Source: a virus
Strand: one strand, 5' to 3'
Length of the DNA: 25,826 nucleotides
IMG/VR virus record: IMGVR_UViG_3300017917_000520
Span: 1-25,826 of that record
Under the pieces are notes generated by a model, which did no database searches, was not told the origin of the DNA, and saw only the letters and a list, made by a program, of their open reading frames with translations. The position numbers were made by a program, and so were the translations under genes. Below, piece by piece: positions 1-6,789 of the stretch. How positions within the stretch are numbered: the stretch's first letter is position 1; each line of letters opens with the position of its first letter.

Positions 1-727
1 AGCTGTTGAAGCTAAGACACGCAAACTAAGCGCACGTTGGACCTTCGAAGCTGCTCAAGATGCACAAGCACAACAAGGTATCGATATTGAAGCAGAAATC
101 ATGGCTGCTCTAGCACAAGAAATTACTGCTGAAATCGATCAAGAAGTTCTAGCTTCCCTACGTACACTAGCTGGTGTTGGTTCTACATACGACCAGGCTG
201 CTGTAAGTGGTACAGCTACTTTTGTTGGTGACGAACACGCTGCTCTAGCTGTTCTAATCAACAGAGAAGCAAACAAGATTGCACAGCGCACACGTCGTGG
301 TGCGGCTAACTGGGCAGTTGTAAGTAATCAAGCTCTTACAATTCTTCAGTCTGCTACAACCAGTGCTTTCGCACGTACTACAGAAGGTACATTTGAAGCT
401 CCAACAAACACCAAATTTGTTGGTACACTAAACGGCGCAATGCGTGTTTATGTTGACGCATATCTAGCTGACAGCGGTCAAGATGCTAACCAAGTTCTAC
501 TAGGTTACAAAGGACCAAGCGAAGCTGATGCGGCTGCATTCTATTGCCCATATATTCCTCTAATGAGTTCTGGCGTTGTTCTAGATCCAGCTACTTTTGA
601 ACCAGTAGTTGGCTTTATGACACGTTATGGTTACGTAGAACTAAGCAACACAGCTTCTTCTCTAGGTAACGCTGCTGACTACCTAAGCAAAGTACAAATT
701 ACTTCTGCTAACGTTAGCTTCCAGTAA
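1..727 (+). CDS. gp23: Major capsid protein, T4 gp23 family (5'-truncated, C-terminal 241 residues)
   Basis: The reading frame is already open at base 2, so this is the C-terminal part of a longer gene that begins outside the window; the internal ATG at 101 is not the true start. The visible 241 residues align by eye with the C-terminal half of T4 gp23. Matching blocks are VEAKTR near the left edge, 'NREANKIAQRTRRGAANW' (T4 has DKEAVEIARQTGRGEGNF), 'LLGYKGPSEADAAAFYCPY' and 'FEPVVGFMTRYGY'. The family forms the hexamers of the elongated T4-type head. In T4 the N-terminal propeptide is removed by the gp21 protease, and that part would lie outside the window. The extreme C-terminus (SKVQITSANVSFQ) differs from T4, which suggests a distant T4 relative. 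Transcription probably stops at the hairpin just downstream. The family call is secure; the precise clade is not. Confidence 0.93.
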   Translation, partial: AVEAKTRKLSARWTFEAAQDAQAQQGIDIEAEIMAALAQEITAEIDQEVLASLRTLAGVGSTYDQAAVSGTATFVGDEHAALAVLINREANKIAQRTRRGAANWAVVSNQALTILQSATTSAFARTTEGTFEAPTNTKFVGTLNGAMRVYVDAYLADSGQDANQVLLGYKGPSEADAAAFYCPYIPLMSSGVVLDPATFEPVVGFMTRYGYVELSNTASSLGNAADYLSKVQITSANVSFQ

Positions 728-747
728 TCTTAGAGTTACAAGCAAAC

Positions 748-774
748 AAAAAGCCCACTTCGGTGGGCTTTTTT
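748..774 (+). terminator. Rho-independent terminator after the capsid gene
   Basis: An 8-bp perfect stem AAGCCCAC/GTGGGCTT (751-758 and 763-770) closes on a C(UUCG)G tetraloop. The flanking A-run (748-750) and T-run (769-774) extend the pairing. It lies 21 bases past the gp23 stop codon. This is a textbook intrinsic terminator and would isolate the highly expressed capsid gene from downstream genes. Confidence 0.93.
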
Positions 775-777
775 GTG

Positions 778-785
778 GGTAAATA
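778..785 (+). promoter_or_regulatory. Possible late-promoter-like element (GGTAAATA)
   Basis: GGTAAATA sits directly after the terminator T-run and differs by one base from the GATAAATA element seen before other genes in the window. It lies only 5 bases before the ATG at 791. If it worked like a T4 late -10 element, transcription would begin at or inside the start codon, which weakens the call. Confidence 0.3.
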
Positions 786-790
786 CTTAT

Positions 791-1069
791 ATGGAAGAAT
801 ACAAAATTACTTCTAGTTTAGATTGGCACAAAGTTCGACATCGATTAGAAAATAGTCAAGGAAACTTGCCTATGTTTAAAAAAGATGTCTACAGAATGTT
901 ACGTGCTATTGATACAGAAGTAGTAAAACTTGGTAATTTAGAAGTAATCGCTAGGAATCAAAAATCTAAAGCCAGTCTAAATAAAGTTGATGAACAGATA
1001 GCTGTCATTAATAAACTGATTAAAAATTTTAACAAATTATACATGTTTGCTCTTTTATCGCAAAGTTAA
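791..1069 (+). CDS. Small helical protein of unknown function (92 aa)
   Basis: I do not recognise this protein. It is short, charged and lysine-rich, with no transmembrane segment or signal peptide. The second half (roughly residues 35-88) reads as long amphipathic helices with spaced Leu/Ile/Val, for example 'VDEQIAVINKLIKNFNKL', which fits a coiled-coil or a small helical bundle. An in-frame TTG at 773 lies inside the terminator T-run and is an unlikely start, so ATG 791 is preferred. A clear Shine-Dalgarno is missing; the only candidate is GGG at 777-779. Its position between the capsid gene and the fibre cluster hints at a virion or assembly role, but that is inference from context only. 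Confidence 0.7.
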   Translation: MEEYKITSSLDWHKVRHRLENSQGNLPMFKKDVYRMLRAIDTEVVKLGNLEVIARNQKSKASLNKVDEQIAVINKLIKNFNKLYMFALLSQS

Positions 1070-1084
1070 TGATTTTGCCATACA

Positions 1085-1093
1085 GATAAATAT
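1085..1093 (+). promoter_or_regulatory. Late-promoter-like motif GATAAATAT
   Basis: GATAAATAT occurs 17 bases before the ATG at 1111 and upstream of its AAGGA ribosome site (1099-1103). The same nonamer precedes the genes at 6790 and 14596, and a one-base variant precedes 11260. It resembles the T4 late -10 element TATAAATA, which is read by the gp55 sigma factor. The promoter role is inferred from position and recurrence. Confidence 0.6.
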
Positions 1094-1110
1094 CATATAA
1101 GGAAACGGAC

Positions 1111-2217
1111 ATGCCATCTATTAAACAAGTTAACCGAATTAGCGGCGATTGGCACTTGCAATCGTCAAATAACATATACCTAGAAACCAAATATGACAGC
1201 GATAATTTGGGTACTGTTCACATTTACGGTAACTTGCAAGTAAGCGGACAAACTACTACTATTGAAAGTAGTGATTTATCTATCAGTGACAAAGTTTTAA
1301 TTTTAAACAAAGGTGAAGTTGGATTAAGTAACGGTGCTTCCCCTGGAGTAACTGGTACTGGAATTTCAGGATTAAGTATTGCAAGAGGCGGATCAAATTC
1401 CCCTAGCGACAATGCCAACTTATTCTATAATCAAAACAAAAGTTGGAGCTTTAACGGAATTACTACTTCTGGACTTTGGGAATTTTATATAGGGCCTCCA
1501 ACAGGGGGAGTAGGATCACAAGGCCATTCTGCCATCGTAGTAGGAGCTATTAGAACAGGCACAATTGGTTCAGATTTAAATTTGCTTGGGGCAGAAAACT
1601 CATTAGGCACTGTCACATTAGACGGTGTAGCAAACTATACTGATAGGATAGTTACAAGGAATAAAGTTAACGACATACCAAATAAAGGATATGTTGACTA
1701 CGCTATTGAACTACAACCTGATAGAAGAAGAATACAATTAAATTACAGAACAAGTTCTGGAGCACAAGTATTTAGAACAAACACTTATTTAGAATTTGTA
1801 GAGCAAGATGTTCCTGGATATCCAAGTTCAGGGGTAGGAGCAGTAACTGAAGCGCAGTTAAGAACAAGTATTGGTGGTAATCAGTGGATCACTGTTTACG
1901 GTAATAGAATGGTCATTGGTGATATTAAAATCAATGACTCAAACGAAATAACCATGGAGACATCCAATACAAAACTAATATTATCTACTAGACCAGGTGC
2001 AGGAACAACTAGCAATCCTTCAGTAGAGTTAAAGACATCTTTAAGTATGGTTATTGATACTGTATATGATGCTCCATCAAATGAAAGCGGAAGAATAAAA
2101 CTGTATCCCAAAGCAAAAGGACCAGGAGGTTCTGGAATATTTTTTGTAAACAGTGAAAATGTTAGAGATGAATTACCTAGCAAACGACGATCATTTTTTG
2201 CTAGTTTAATGTTCTAA
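1111..2217 (+). CDS. Tail-fibre-like virion structural protein (368 aa)
   Basis: This is probably a tail-fibre or other tail-associated structural protein. The N-terminus 'VNRISGDWHL' leads into 'VHIYGNLQVSGQTTTIESS' and then 'KVLILNKGE', 'GVTGTGISGL' and 'SIARGG'. That order is a recurrent signature of fibre-like proteins in marine T4-type phages: a beta-strand register followed by a GNL.VSG repeat. Around residues 189-198 the motif 'NKGYVDYA' resembles the '(P)T..AVk.YVd' element common near fibre C-termini. The composition is beta-rich with abundant Ser, Thr, Gly and Asn, and there is no signal peptide or enzyme motif. AAGGA at 1099-1103 provides the ribosome site with 7-base spacing. It is the first gene of a four-gene run with gaps of 8 bases, a one-base overlap and 10 bases. 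The exact virion location cannot be determined here. Confidence 0.75.
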   Translation: MPSIKQVNRISGDWHLQSSNNIYLETKYDSDNLGTVHIYGNLQVSGQTTTIESSDLSISDKVLILNKGEVGLSNGASPGVTGTGISGLSIARGGSNSPSDNANLFYNQNKSWSFNGITTSGLWEFYIGPPTGGVGSQGHSAIVVGAIRTGTIGSDLNLLGAENSLGTVTLDGVANYTDRIVTRNKVNDIPNKGYVDYAIELQPDRRRIQLNYRTSSGAQVFRTNTYLEFVEQDVPGYPSSGVGAVTEAQLRTSIGGNQWITVYGNRMVIGDIKINDSNEITMETSNTKLILSTRPGAGTTSNPSVELKTSLSMVIDTVYDAPSNESGRIKLYPKAKGPGGSGIFFVNSENVRDELPSKRRSFFASLMF

Positions 2218-2225
2218 GGATTATT

Positions 2226-2540
2226 ATGATAACAGCAACGAATTTAGCAGATACCAATCACACAGATATATTTGTATCTACAGGTGAAAACGGTATAACA
2301 ACATTAATGATTTGTAATCACAGCACAAGCACAGATGCTGTTGTAGATGCGTGGGTAGTTCCAGACAACGCAACACGCGGTAATGCCAATCAAATTTTAA
2401 AAAGTTTGACCATCGTCGCTAGTGATACATTTGTTATGGACATGGAAAAACTAGTATTAAGTGATGGTGATACCATTGTTTTAAAATCTAATGTAGCAGA
2501 TGTAGTTAATGCTGTGATCAGCAGTATGGCGGTAGCGTAA
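2226..2540 (+). CDS. Small beta-rich virion-type protein (104 aa), paralogue-like to the gene at 10501
   Basis: The protein is short and entirely beta-like, alternating hydrophobic and Thr/Ser residues, with no catalytic motif. Its plan matches the 112-residue product at 10501: 'TDIFVSTGENGITTLMICNHSTSTD' against 'TSIISMTPTARATVIGMSLANKTAD', then a central strand pair, and a C-terminal 'DTIVLKSNVADVVNAVISSM' against 'NTVYVVASVANAVDSIVSY'. I infer a small beta-sandwich that decorates or connects fibre components, by analogy with small genes interspersed among fibre genes in T4-like marine phages. AAGGA (2216-2220) overlaps the previous stop and is 5 bases from ATG. The TAA stop overlaps the next ATG (TAATG), which suggests translational coupling. 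Confidence 0.7.
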   Translation: MITATNLADTNHTDIFVSTGENGITTLMICNHSTSTDAVVDAWVVPDNATRGNANQILKSLTIVASDTFVMDMEKLVLSDGDTIVLKSNVADVVNAVISSMAVA

Positions 2541-3292
2541 TGAAATTTATAAAACGTAAAAATATTGATACGTATAAACCAAAAAGTCAACGCCTTAGTG
2601 TTGAAGTTGATGGTCGTGCAATAATTAACACTAATAAATCACTGACTTTGCCTATAGGAACCACTGCTGACAGACCAGCAACTGGTGTTCCTGGTATGAT
2701 GCGTTATAATTCTGAAGATAATGATTTTGAAGTATATACAGATTACGATCCATCTTGGAGTTGGGAAAAACTTCGCACTAACAGACCTGCAAGAATTAAA
2801 TTAAAACAAATTGGTACTGGTGGCGCAACTGGAGAAATTGATACAATAACTGTGTTAAACGGTGGCAGCGGATACGACCCACTAGACCCCCCAGATGTTA
2901 CTATTAGTGCTCCAGACATTGGTGATGACAATGCAGTAGCAGTTGCAGTGGTAAATCCTTCTGGAGTTATAACATCAATCAACGTTATCTCTAGTGGTAC
3001 TGGATATGTCAATGTACCAACAGCAACAGTATCAGGGACTGCAACATTGAGAGTAAATCTAGATGGACAGTTAACACACGAAATACTTGATGTTGACGGA
3101 AATAATTTTATCCCAGTGGACGATTTAGGAAATACTAGCTCAACTAACATCCAAGTTTACATTGAAAACGTTTATCAACTTCCTGAAATTAATTACACCA
3201 TAGAAGTAATAGCTAACAAAGGATATGTCAAATTTGACAATCCTGTGCCTTTAGGAAAACCTATATATATTATATACGGTTTTGACAGATAA
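2540..3292 (+). CDS. Tail-fibre-like structural protein with RPxxGxxRYN module and GSGY repeats (250 aa)
   Basis: The gene starts on the ATG that overlaps the upstream stop by one base. Residues about 35-80 carry 'LPIGTTADRPATGVPGMMRYN' followed by 'DFEVYTD' and an aromatic 'WSWEKL'. This is a module found in many phage fibre proteins, and it recurs in the proteins at 3303 and 6790. Residues about 107-175 hold two copies of a 'GSGY...P.vti' unit: 'VLNGGSGYDPLDPPDVTIS' and 'VISSGTGYVNVPTATVSG'. A C-terminal beta-rich domain ends in 'PIYIIYGFDR'. There are no transmembrane or enzymatic motifs. It is probably a short fibre or a connector between larger fibres; the function is inferred from module content and neighbours only. 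Confidence 0.75.
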   Translation: MKFIKRKNIDTYKPKSQRLSVEVDGRAIINTNKSLTLPIGTTADRPATGVPGMMRYNSEDNDFEVYTDYDPSWSWEKLRTNRPARIKLKQIGTGGATGEIDTITVLNGGSGYDPLDPPDVTISAPDIGDDNAVAVAVVNPSGVITSINVISSGTGYVNVPTATVSGTATLRVNLDGQLTHEILDVDGNNFIPVDDLGNTSSTNIQVYIENVYQLPEINYTIEVIANKGYVKFDNPVPLGKPIYIIYGFDR

Positions 3293-3302
3293 GGATTAAG
3301 AC

Positions 3303-6300
3303 ATGTCCAACGTTGGAAGAATTTCTGGACCATTACTCAAAGCCAATTTAGAAAGAAAAGGTATTGATCTAGCTTTTGAAACTGATCTCTTATACTTAGA
3401 TGTTCAGACACGTCGTGTTGGCATAAGAAAAAATAATCCTACTACTGAATTACAAGTAACAAATTCAGGACTAAGAACAGTTGATATAATATCTGATTCT
3501 TCAGTGACAATTAACGGAGTTACTCTTAATACAAACTCCATAGTATCGTCAAATAATTCTAACTTTGTTATAGAATCTCCGCAGTTAATTACAGTACCTA
3601 AACTAGCAACAGATGATTTAACATTTTCTACAGCAACAATACAAACTACATTAACAAATTCAAGTGTAGATGTAAATCCTTCTGGCACAGGAAGAACCAA
3701 TTTTGGTGCTACTACAAATGTTACAGGCAACGTTTTTATTAACGGCAATGCCCTCTATTTTACAACTACCATAGTAAATCCTTTACCGCAATCAGAAGTT
3801 GGTAATTTAAGTATTGATGTTCGACCTGCAATTAATAATACAGGCAATGTAGGAAATTCTAATTATACGTGGGATCAAGCATTTTTTAAAAATGTCAATA
3901 CTAATAATGTAGTAATACCAACTGTTCCTGTAGGTTCAACTCTTTATATTACGTTACCAGGAAATACATATTACGTCAGTGTAAATGGTCTTGACACCAA
4001 TCAAGGCAATATTCAGTTGAGTCCTTTTAGAACAATAACCAAAGCATTGAGTGTAGCAACTCCAGGTTCTACAGTTTATATCACATCAGGAACTTATACC
4101 GAGGTATTTCCATTAACTGTTCCTGCAGGAGTAGCAGTTATTGGTCAATCTTTAAGAAGTGTAAAAGTTCAACCAACAGTTGCAACTACAGATAAGGACG
4201 CATTTTTATTAAACGGTGATACTTCTGTTGAAGATCTGACAGTAACTGGGTTCAATTACAATGCAGTAAACAATACTGGACACGCTTTTAGGTTTGCTAA
4301 CAATTATAGTGCTACTTCTAAAAGTCCTTATATTAGAAACGTTAGTGTTATTACAAGAGGAACAGTTACATCATTAACAGATCCTTTAGGATACGACACA
4401 CATGACGCAGGCAAAGGTGCTTATATTGACGGCAGTGTAGTAAGTAACACCAGTCCTAGTGCTAGTATGTTATTCTATGCAGTAACATTTATAACACCTG
4501 GAGTGGACGCAATAACTATGACTAACGGTGTTAGAGTAGAAGCTATTGACACTTTTACATACTACGCTAATAGAGGATTTTACGCAACGCAGGGATTATT
4601 AGGGTTTGAAACTGTAAACGGCACTGCCCCTGAAGTGATATATGTTGATCCAGAAGGTCTTGGATTATCATTTGACACATATGGAGTCACTGTAAGTAAG
4701 TCTGGACATAGCGAAGCACTAGTACAAAGTTGGGTTGGAAAAACAATGGCAACCTATTTTGGTCCATCATTTCCTGTTACATTTTATACAATTACAGGGT
4801 ACGAATCATCGTCACAAGATCCAACGCAATTATGGAATCTTATTCTAGCTGAGCCTTTTAATACTTTACAGCAAGGGTATTCTTTTTCTATCTATTCAAG
4901 CACAACGACTTTTATTCTTCCTCCTAATGATTATGACACTACAGGCGCATCAGTTGGTGAACCTTGGGTAGCATATTTAAAATCTAATCTACCGCCAGAT
5001 TTTAATACCATAGTTGGAGCAGATTGGTCTATTAATAATAATGGCGTTGTCTATGTTGTTGATTATGTAATTCAAGACCCTGTTAATTCTAATATGTGGC
5101 GCATTTATGTGACTACCCCATTAGTTCCTGCTTCAGGAATTCCTATTTTTTCTTCTCCAGGAGTAGGAACAACAACTACATACGGTGCAGAAATTCGCTG
5201 CATTAGCTGTGCCAATGTATATGGAAAGTACGGATTTGTTGGTAATGGTGCTAGTGTATTAGCATACTTAATAGGTCACAATTTTGCTTACATTGGCACT
5301 GAAAAAGACTCATCTAATGATAATACTTTAAGAGTACAAGCAAACGAAACTGTAGAGTTGAATGGAGCTAAAGTTAGATATATTTCTACAGATCACGGTG
5401 GGGACTTTAGAATTGGTGATAATTTTTTAGTTAATTTTAAGAAAGGTACTACTAGTTTTAGCGGTGATTCTTTTGACCTTTCTGGATTGTCTACAATAAC
5501 GATTAGTAACGGCACTAACACTACTATTTTAGCACCTTACAAAGTAGAAACTAATAATTTTAGAGTCAGCGGATCAACAATTGAAACAATATCTGGGCCT
5601 ATCAATTTTAAAACTGCCACTGGTATTTTTCTATTAGATGATGATGTTAACATTGCTAAAAATTTAAATGTTTCAGGTATTGTAGATTTCAAAGGTACGA
5701 TAACTGTAGGTAATCAAAATACAGATACGATTACTATTGCCATGGATTTGAATCAAGATATTGTTCCTGATGTTGGGGATACATATAATCTTGGTTCAAA
5801 TGCAAAAAGATGGATTACATCTTGGACTAGTAGAGTTGAGTTACCTTCGTTGACCATTGATAATAATAATATTACTGCACTTAATTCTAACTTAAATCTT
5901 ATAGGAAACGGAACTGGTGGAGTAATTGTAGATAGTTTAATTTTTACTGACAACATTTTATCTGCAAATACAGGCATAAATGTTAGGTTGAAACCCACAT
6001 CCAGCTATATTTTGTATTTGGATTCAACTGATTCTTTAAGATTACCATCTGGAAGTAGTGCTGATAAGCCCATTATGAACAGTGCAGAAGTTCGTTATGA
6101 CAACGTTTTGAATCAATTTGTAGGGCAACGAAACTTTAGAACTGCACTGGGCGGAGTATATTCTTCTAATCGAAATACTAGGATAGTTGCACATCCAACA
6201 AATAATACCATACCTTTTGTTATTAATAATTCAACTATTGCTTCCATAGCTACCAATGCAGTCGTATCTTCTGCGATAAACGCTGATCAAATTACTGCTA

Positions 6301-6671
6301 CTGGGAATACTATTTCTGTTTCTGGAGCAAACAACCTTAATTTATTGACCACAGGCACTGGTTATACCATGCTTAATAATATTAAATTAGATGGTGACAA
6401 TTTTATTAATATCACAAATTCTCCTATTACAATGCCAGGAACAACCACTAGATGGGTAAAGTTTGGAGGAAAGTCGGCAATACTAGCACCCTCAAACAAT
6501 TTGGCTGCACCCGCATCAAATGAGATAGGAACTATACGTTTTAATCCAGACACTCAAACCATGGAAGTTTGGGATGGCGATTCTTTTGATAACTTTGGTG
6601 GAGTAGGCGGTAACGCCACCGAAGACGACGTTGAACAATTAACCAATGTTTGGACCCTTATCTTGGGTTAA
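3303..6671 (+). CDS. Large tail-fibre-like protein with pectin-lyase-like beta-helix (1122 aa)
   Basis: Domain order by residue: an N-terminal cap (1-50, 'RISGPLLKANLERKGIDLAF...VGI') about two-thirds identical to that of the 6790 protein; a fibre region with 'INGNALYF'-type strands; a parallel beta-helix of pectin-lyase type (222-425, starting YYVSVNG, including 'SGTYTEVFPLTVPAGVAVIG' and 'SPYIRNVSVIT'). A gene-specific stretch follows (426-635). Next is a shared module 'YGKYGFVGNG...LIGHNFAYIG...GDFRIGD' (640-720), then 'DIVPDVGDTYNLGSNAKRW' (819-837), then 'SLRLPSGSSADKP...VRYDN', and a C-terminal 'EIGTIRFNPDTQTMEVWDG'. It ends 'EQLTNVWTLILG', resembling the end of the 6790 protein. AAGGA at 3291-3295 is 7 bases from the ATG. 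This is most likely a receptor-binding fibre; lyase catalysis is possible for the fold, but I see no catalytic residues I can defend. Confidence 0.82.
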   Translation: MSNVGRISGPLLKANLERKGIDLAFETDLLYLDVQTRRVGIRKNNPTTELQVTNSGLRTVDIISDSSVTINGVTLNTNSIVSSNNSNFVIESPQLITVPKLATDDLTFSTATIQTTLTNSSVDVNPSGTGRTNFGATTNVTGNVFINGNALYFTTTIVNPLPQSEVGNLSIDVRPAINNTGNVGNSNYTWDQAFFKNVNTNNVVIPTVPVGSTLYITLPGNTYYVSVNGLDTNQGNIQLSPFRTITKALSVATPGSTVYITSGTYTEVFPLTVPAGVAVIGQSLRSVKVQPTVATTDKDAFLLNGDTSVEDLTVTGFNYNAVNNTGHAFRFANNYSATSKSPYIRNVSVITRGTVTSLTDPLGYDTHDAGKGAYIDGSVVSNTSPSASMLFYAVTFITPGVDAITMTNGVRVEAIDTFTYYANRGFYATQGLLGFETVNGTAPEVIYVDPEGLGLSFDTYGVTVSKSGHSEALVQSWVGKTMATYFGPSFPVTFYTITGYESSSQDPTQLWNLILAEPFNTLQQGYSFSIYSSTTTFILPPNDYDTTGASVGEPWVAYLKSNLPPDFNTIVGADWSINNNGVVYVVDYVIQDPVNSNMWRIYVTTPLVPASGIPIFSSPGVGTTTTYGAEIRCISCANVYGKYGFVGNGASVLAYLIGHNFAYIGTEKDSSNDNTLRVQANETVELNGAKVRYISTDHGGDFRIGDNFLVNFKKGTTSFSGDSFDLSGLSTITISNGTNTTILAPYKVETNNFRVSGSTIETISGPINFKTATGIFLLDDDVNIAKNLNVSGIVDFKGTITVGNQNTDTITIAMDLNQDIVPDVGDTYNLGSNAKRWITSWTSRVELPSLTIDNNNITALNSNLNLIGNGTGGVIVDSLIFTDNILSANTGINVRLKPTSSYILYLDSTDSLRLPSGSSADKPIMNSAEVRYDNVLNQFVGQRNFRTALGGVYSSNRNTRIVAHPTNNTIPFVINNSTIASIATNAVVSSAINADQITATGNTISVSGANNLNLLTTGTGYTMLNNIKLDGDNFINITNSPITMPGTTTRWVKFGGKSAILAPSNNLAAPASNEIGTIRFNPDTQTMEVWDGDSFDNFGGVGGNATEDDVEQLTNVWTLILG

Positions 6672-6682
6672 TTTCAAAAACC

Positions 6683-6691
6683 GATAAATAT
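6683..6691 (+). promoter_or_regulatory. Late-promoter-like motif GATAAATAT
   Basis: An exact copy of the nonamer at 1085 and 14562 lies 12 bases past the stop of the 3303 gene and 98 bases before the ATG at 6790. If it is a late -10 element, the transcript would carry a leader of about 90 bases, far longer than the other units in this window. Confidence 0.6.
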
Positions 6692-6789
6692 CTATAATTG
6701 TAAAGCTGACCAAGTTTTACATGACATACTGTGGTAAACCCGCAATGTAAGGTGGTTAACCGTGAAACACGGGGTTAAGGAGTGATTGT
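6692..6789 (+). other. Structured 5' leader of the 6790 gene
   Basis: This 98-base stretch has no gene but shows several structural signals. First, an 8-bp hairpin at 6700-6720 (GTAAAGCT / AGTTTTAC with one G-U pair, loop GACCA). Second, a direct repeat GTGGTAAACC (6731-6740) and GTGGTTAACC (6752-6761), 9 of 10 identical with a 21-base period. Third, a hairpin CCGTG-AAA-CACGG (6760-6772), extended across a GG bulge by TTAA/TTAA (6756-6759 with 6775-6778). That extension touches the AAGGA ribosome site (6777-6781). A nine-codon ORF (6721-6750, MTYCGKPAM) is present but lacks a ribosome site. Control of fibre translation is a possibility, not shown. Confidence 0.45.

Noticed and set aside
773-790. 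TTG start at 773 for the small gene after gp23
   Set aside because: It lies in the T-run of the terminator, would have its ribosome site inside the hairpin, and adds only six residues before a good ATG.
2743-3150. 135-codon open frame on the minus strand
   Set aside because: It lies antisense to the GSGY repeat region of the 2540 gene, whose own frame is well supported by its modules, ribosome signals and tight spacing.
6721-6750. Nine-codon leader peptide MTYCGKPAM
   Set aside because: It has no ribosome site and no codon run that would suggest attenuation. It is mentioned only as part of the leader and not called as a gene.
6692-6789. Possible tRNA or known riboswitch in the leader
   Set aside because: No cloverleaf, acceptor pairing or T-loop sequence can be drawn, and I recognise no known riboswitch consensus. 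Only generic hairpins are supported.
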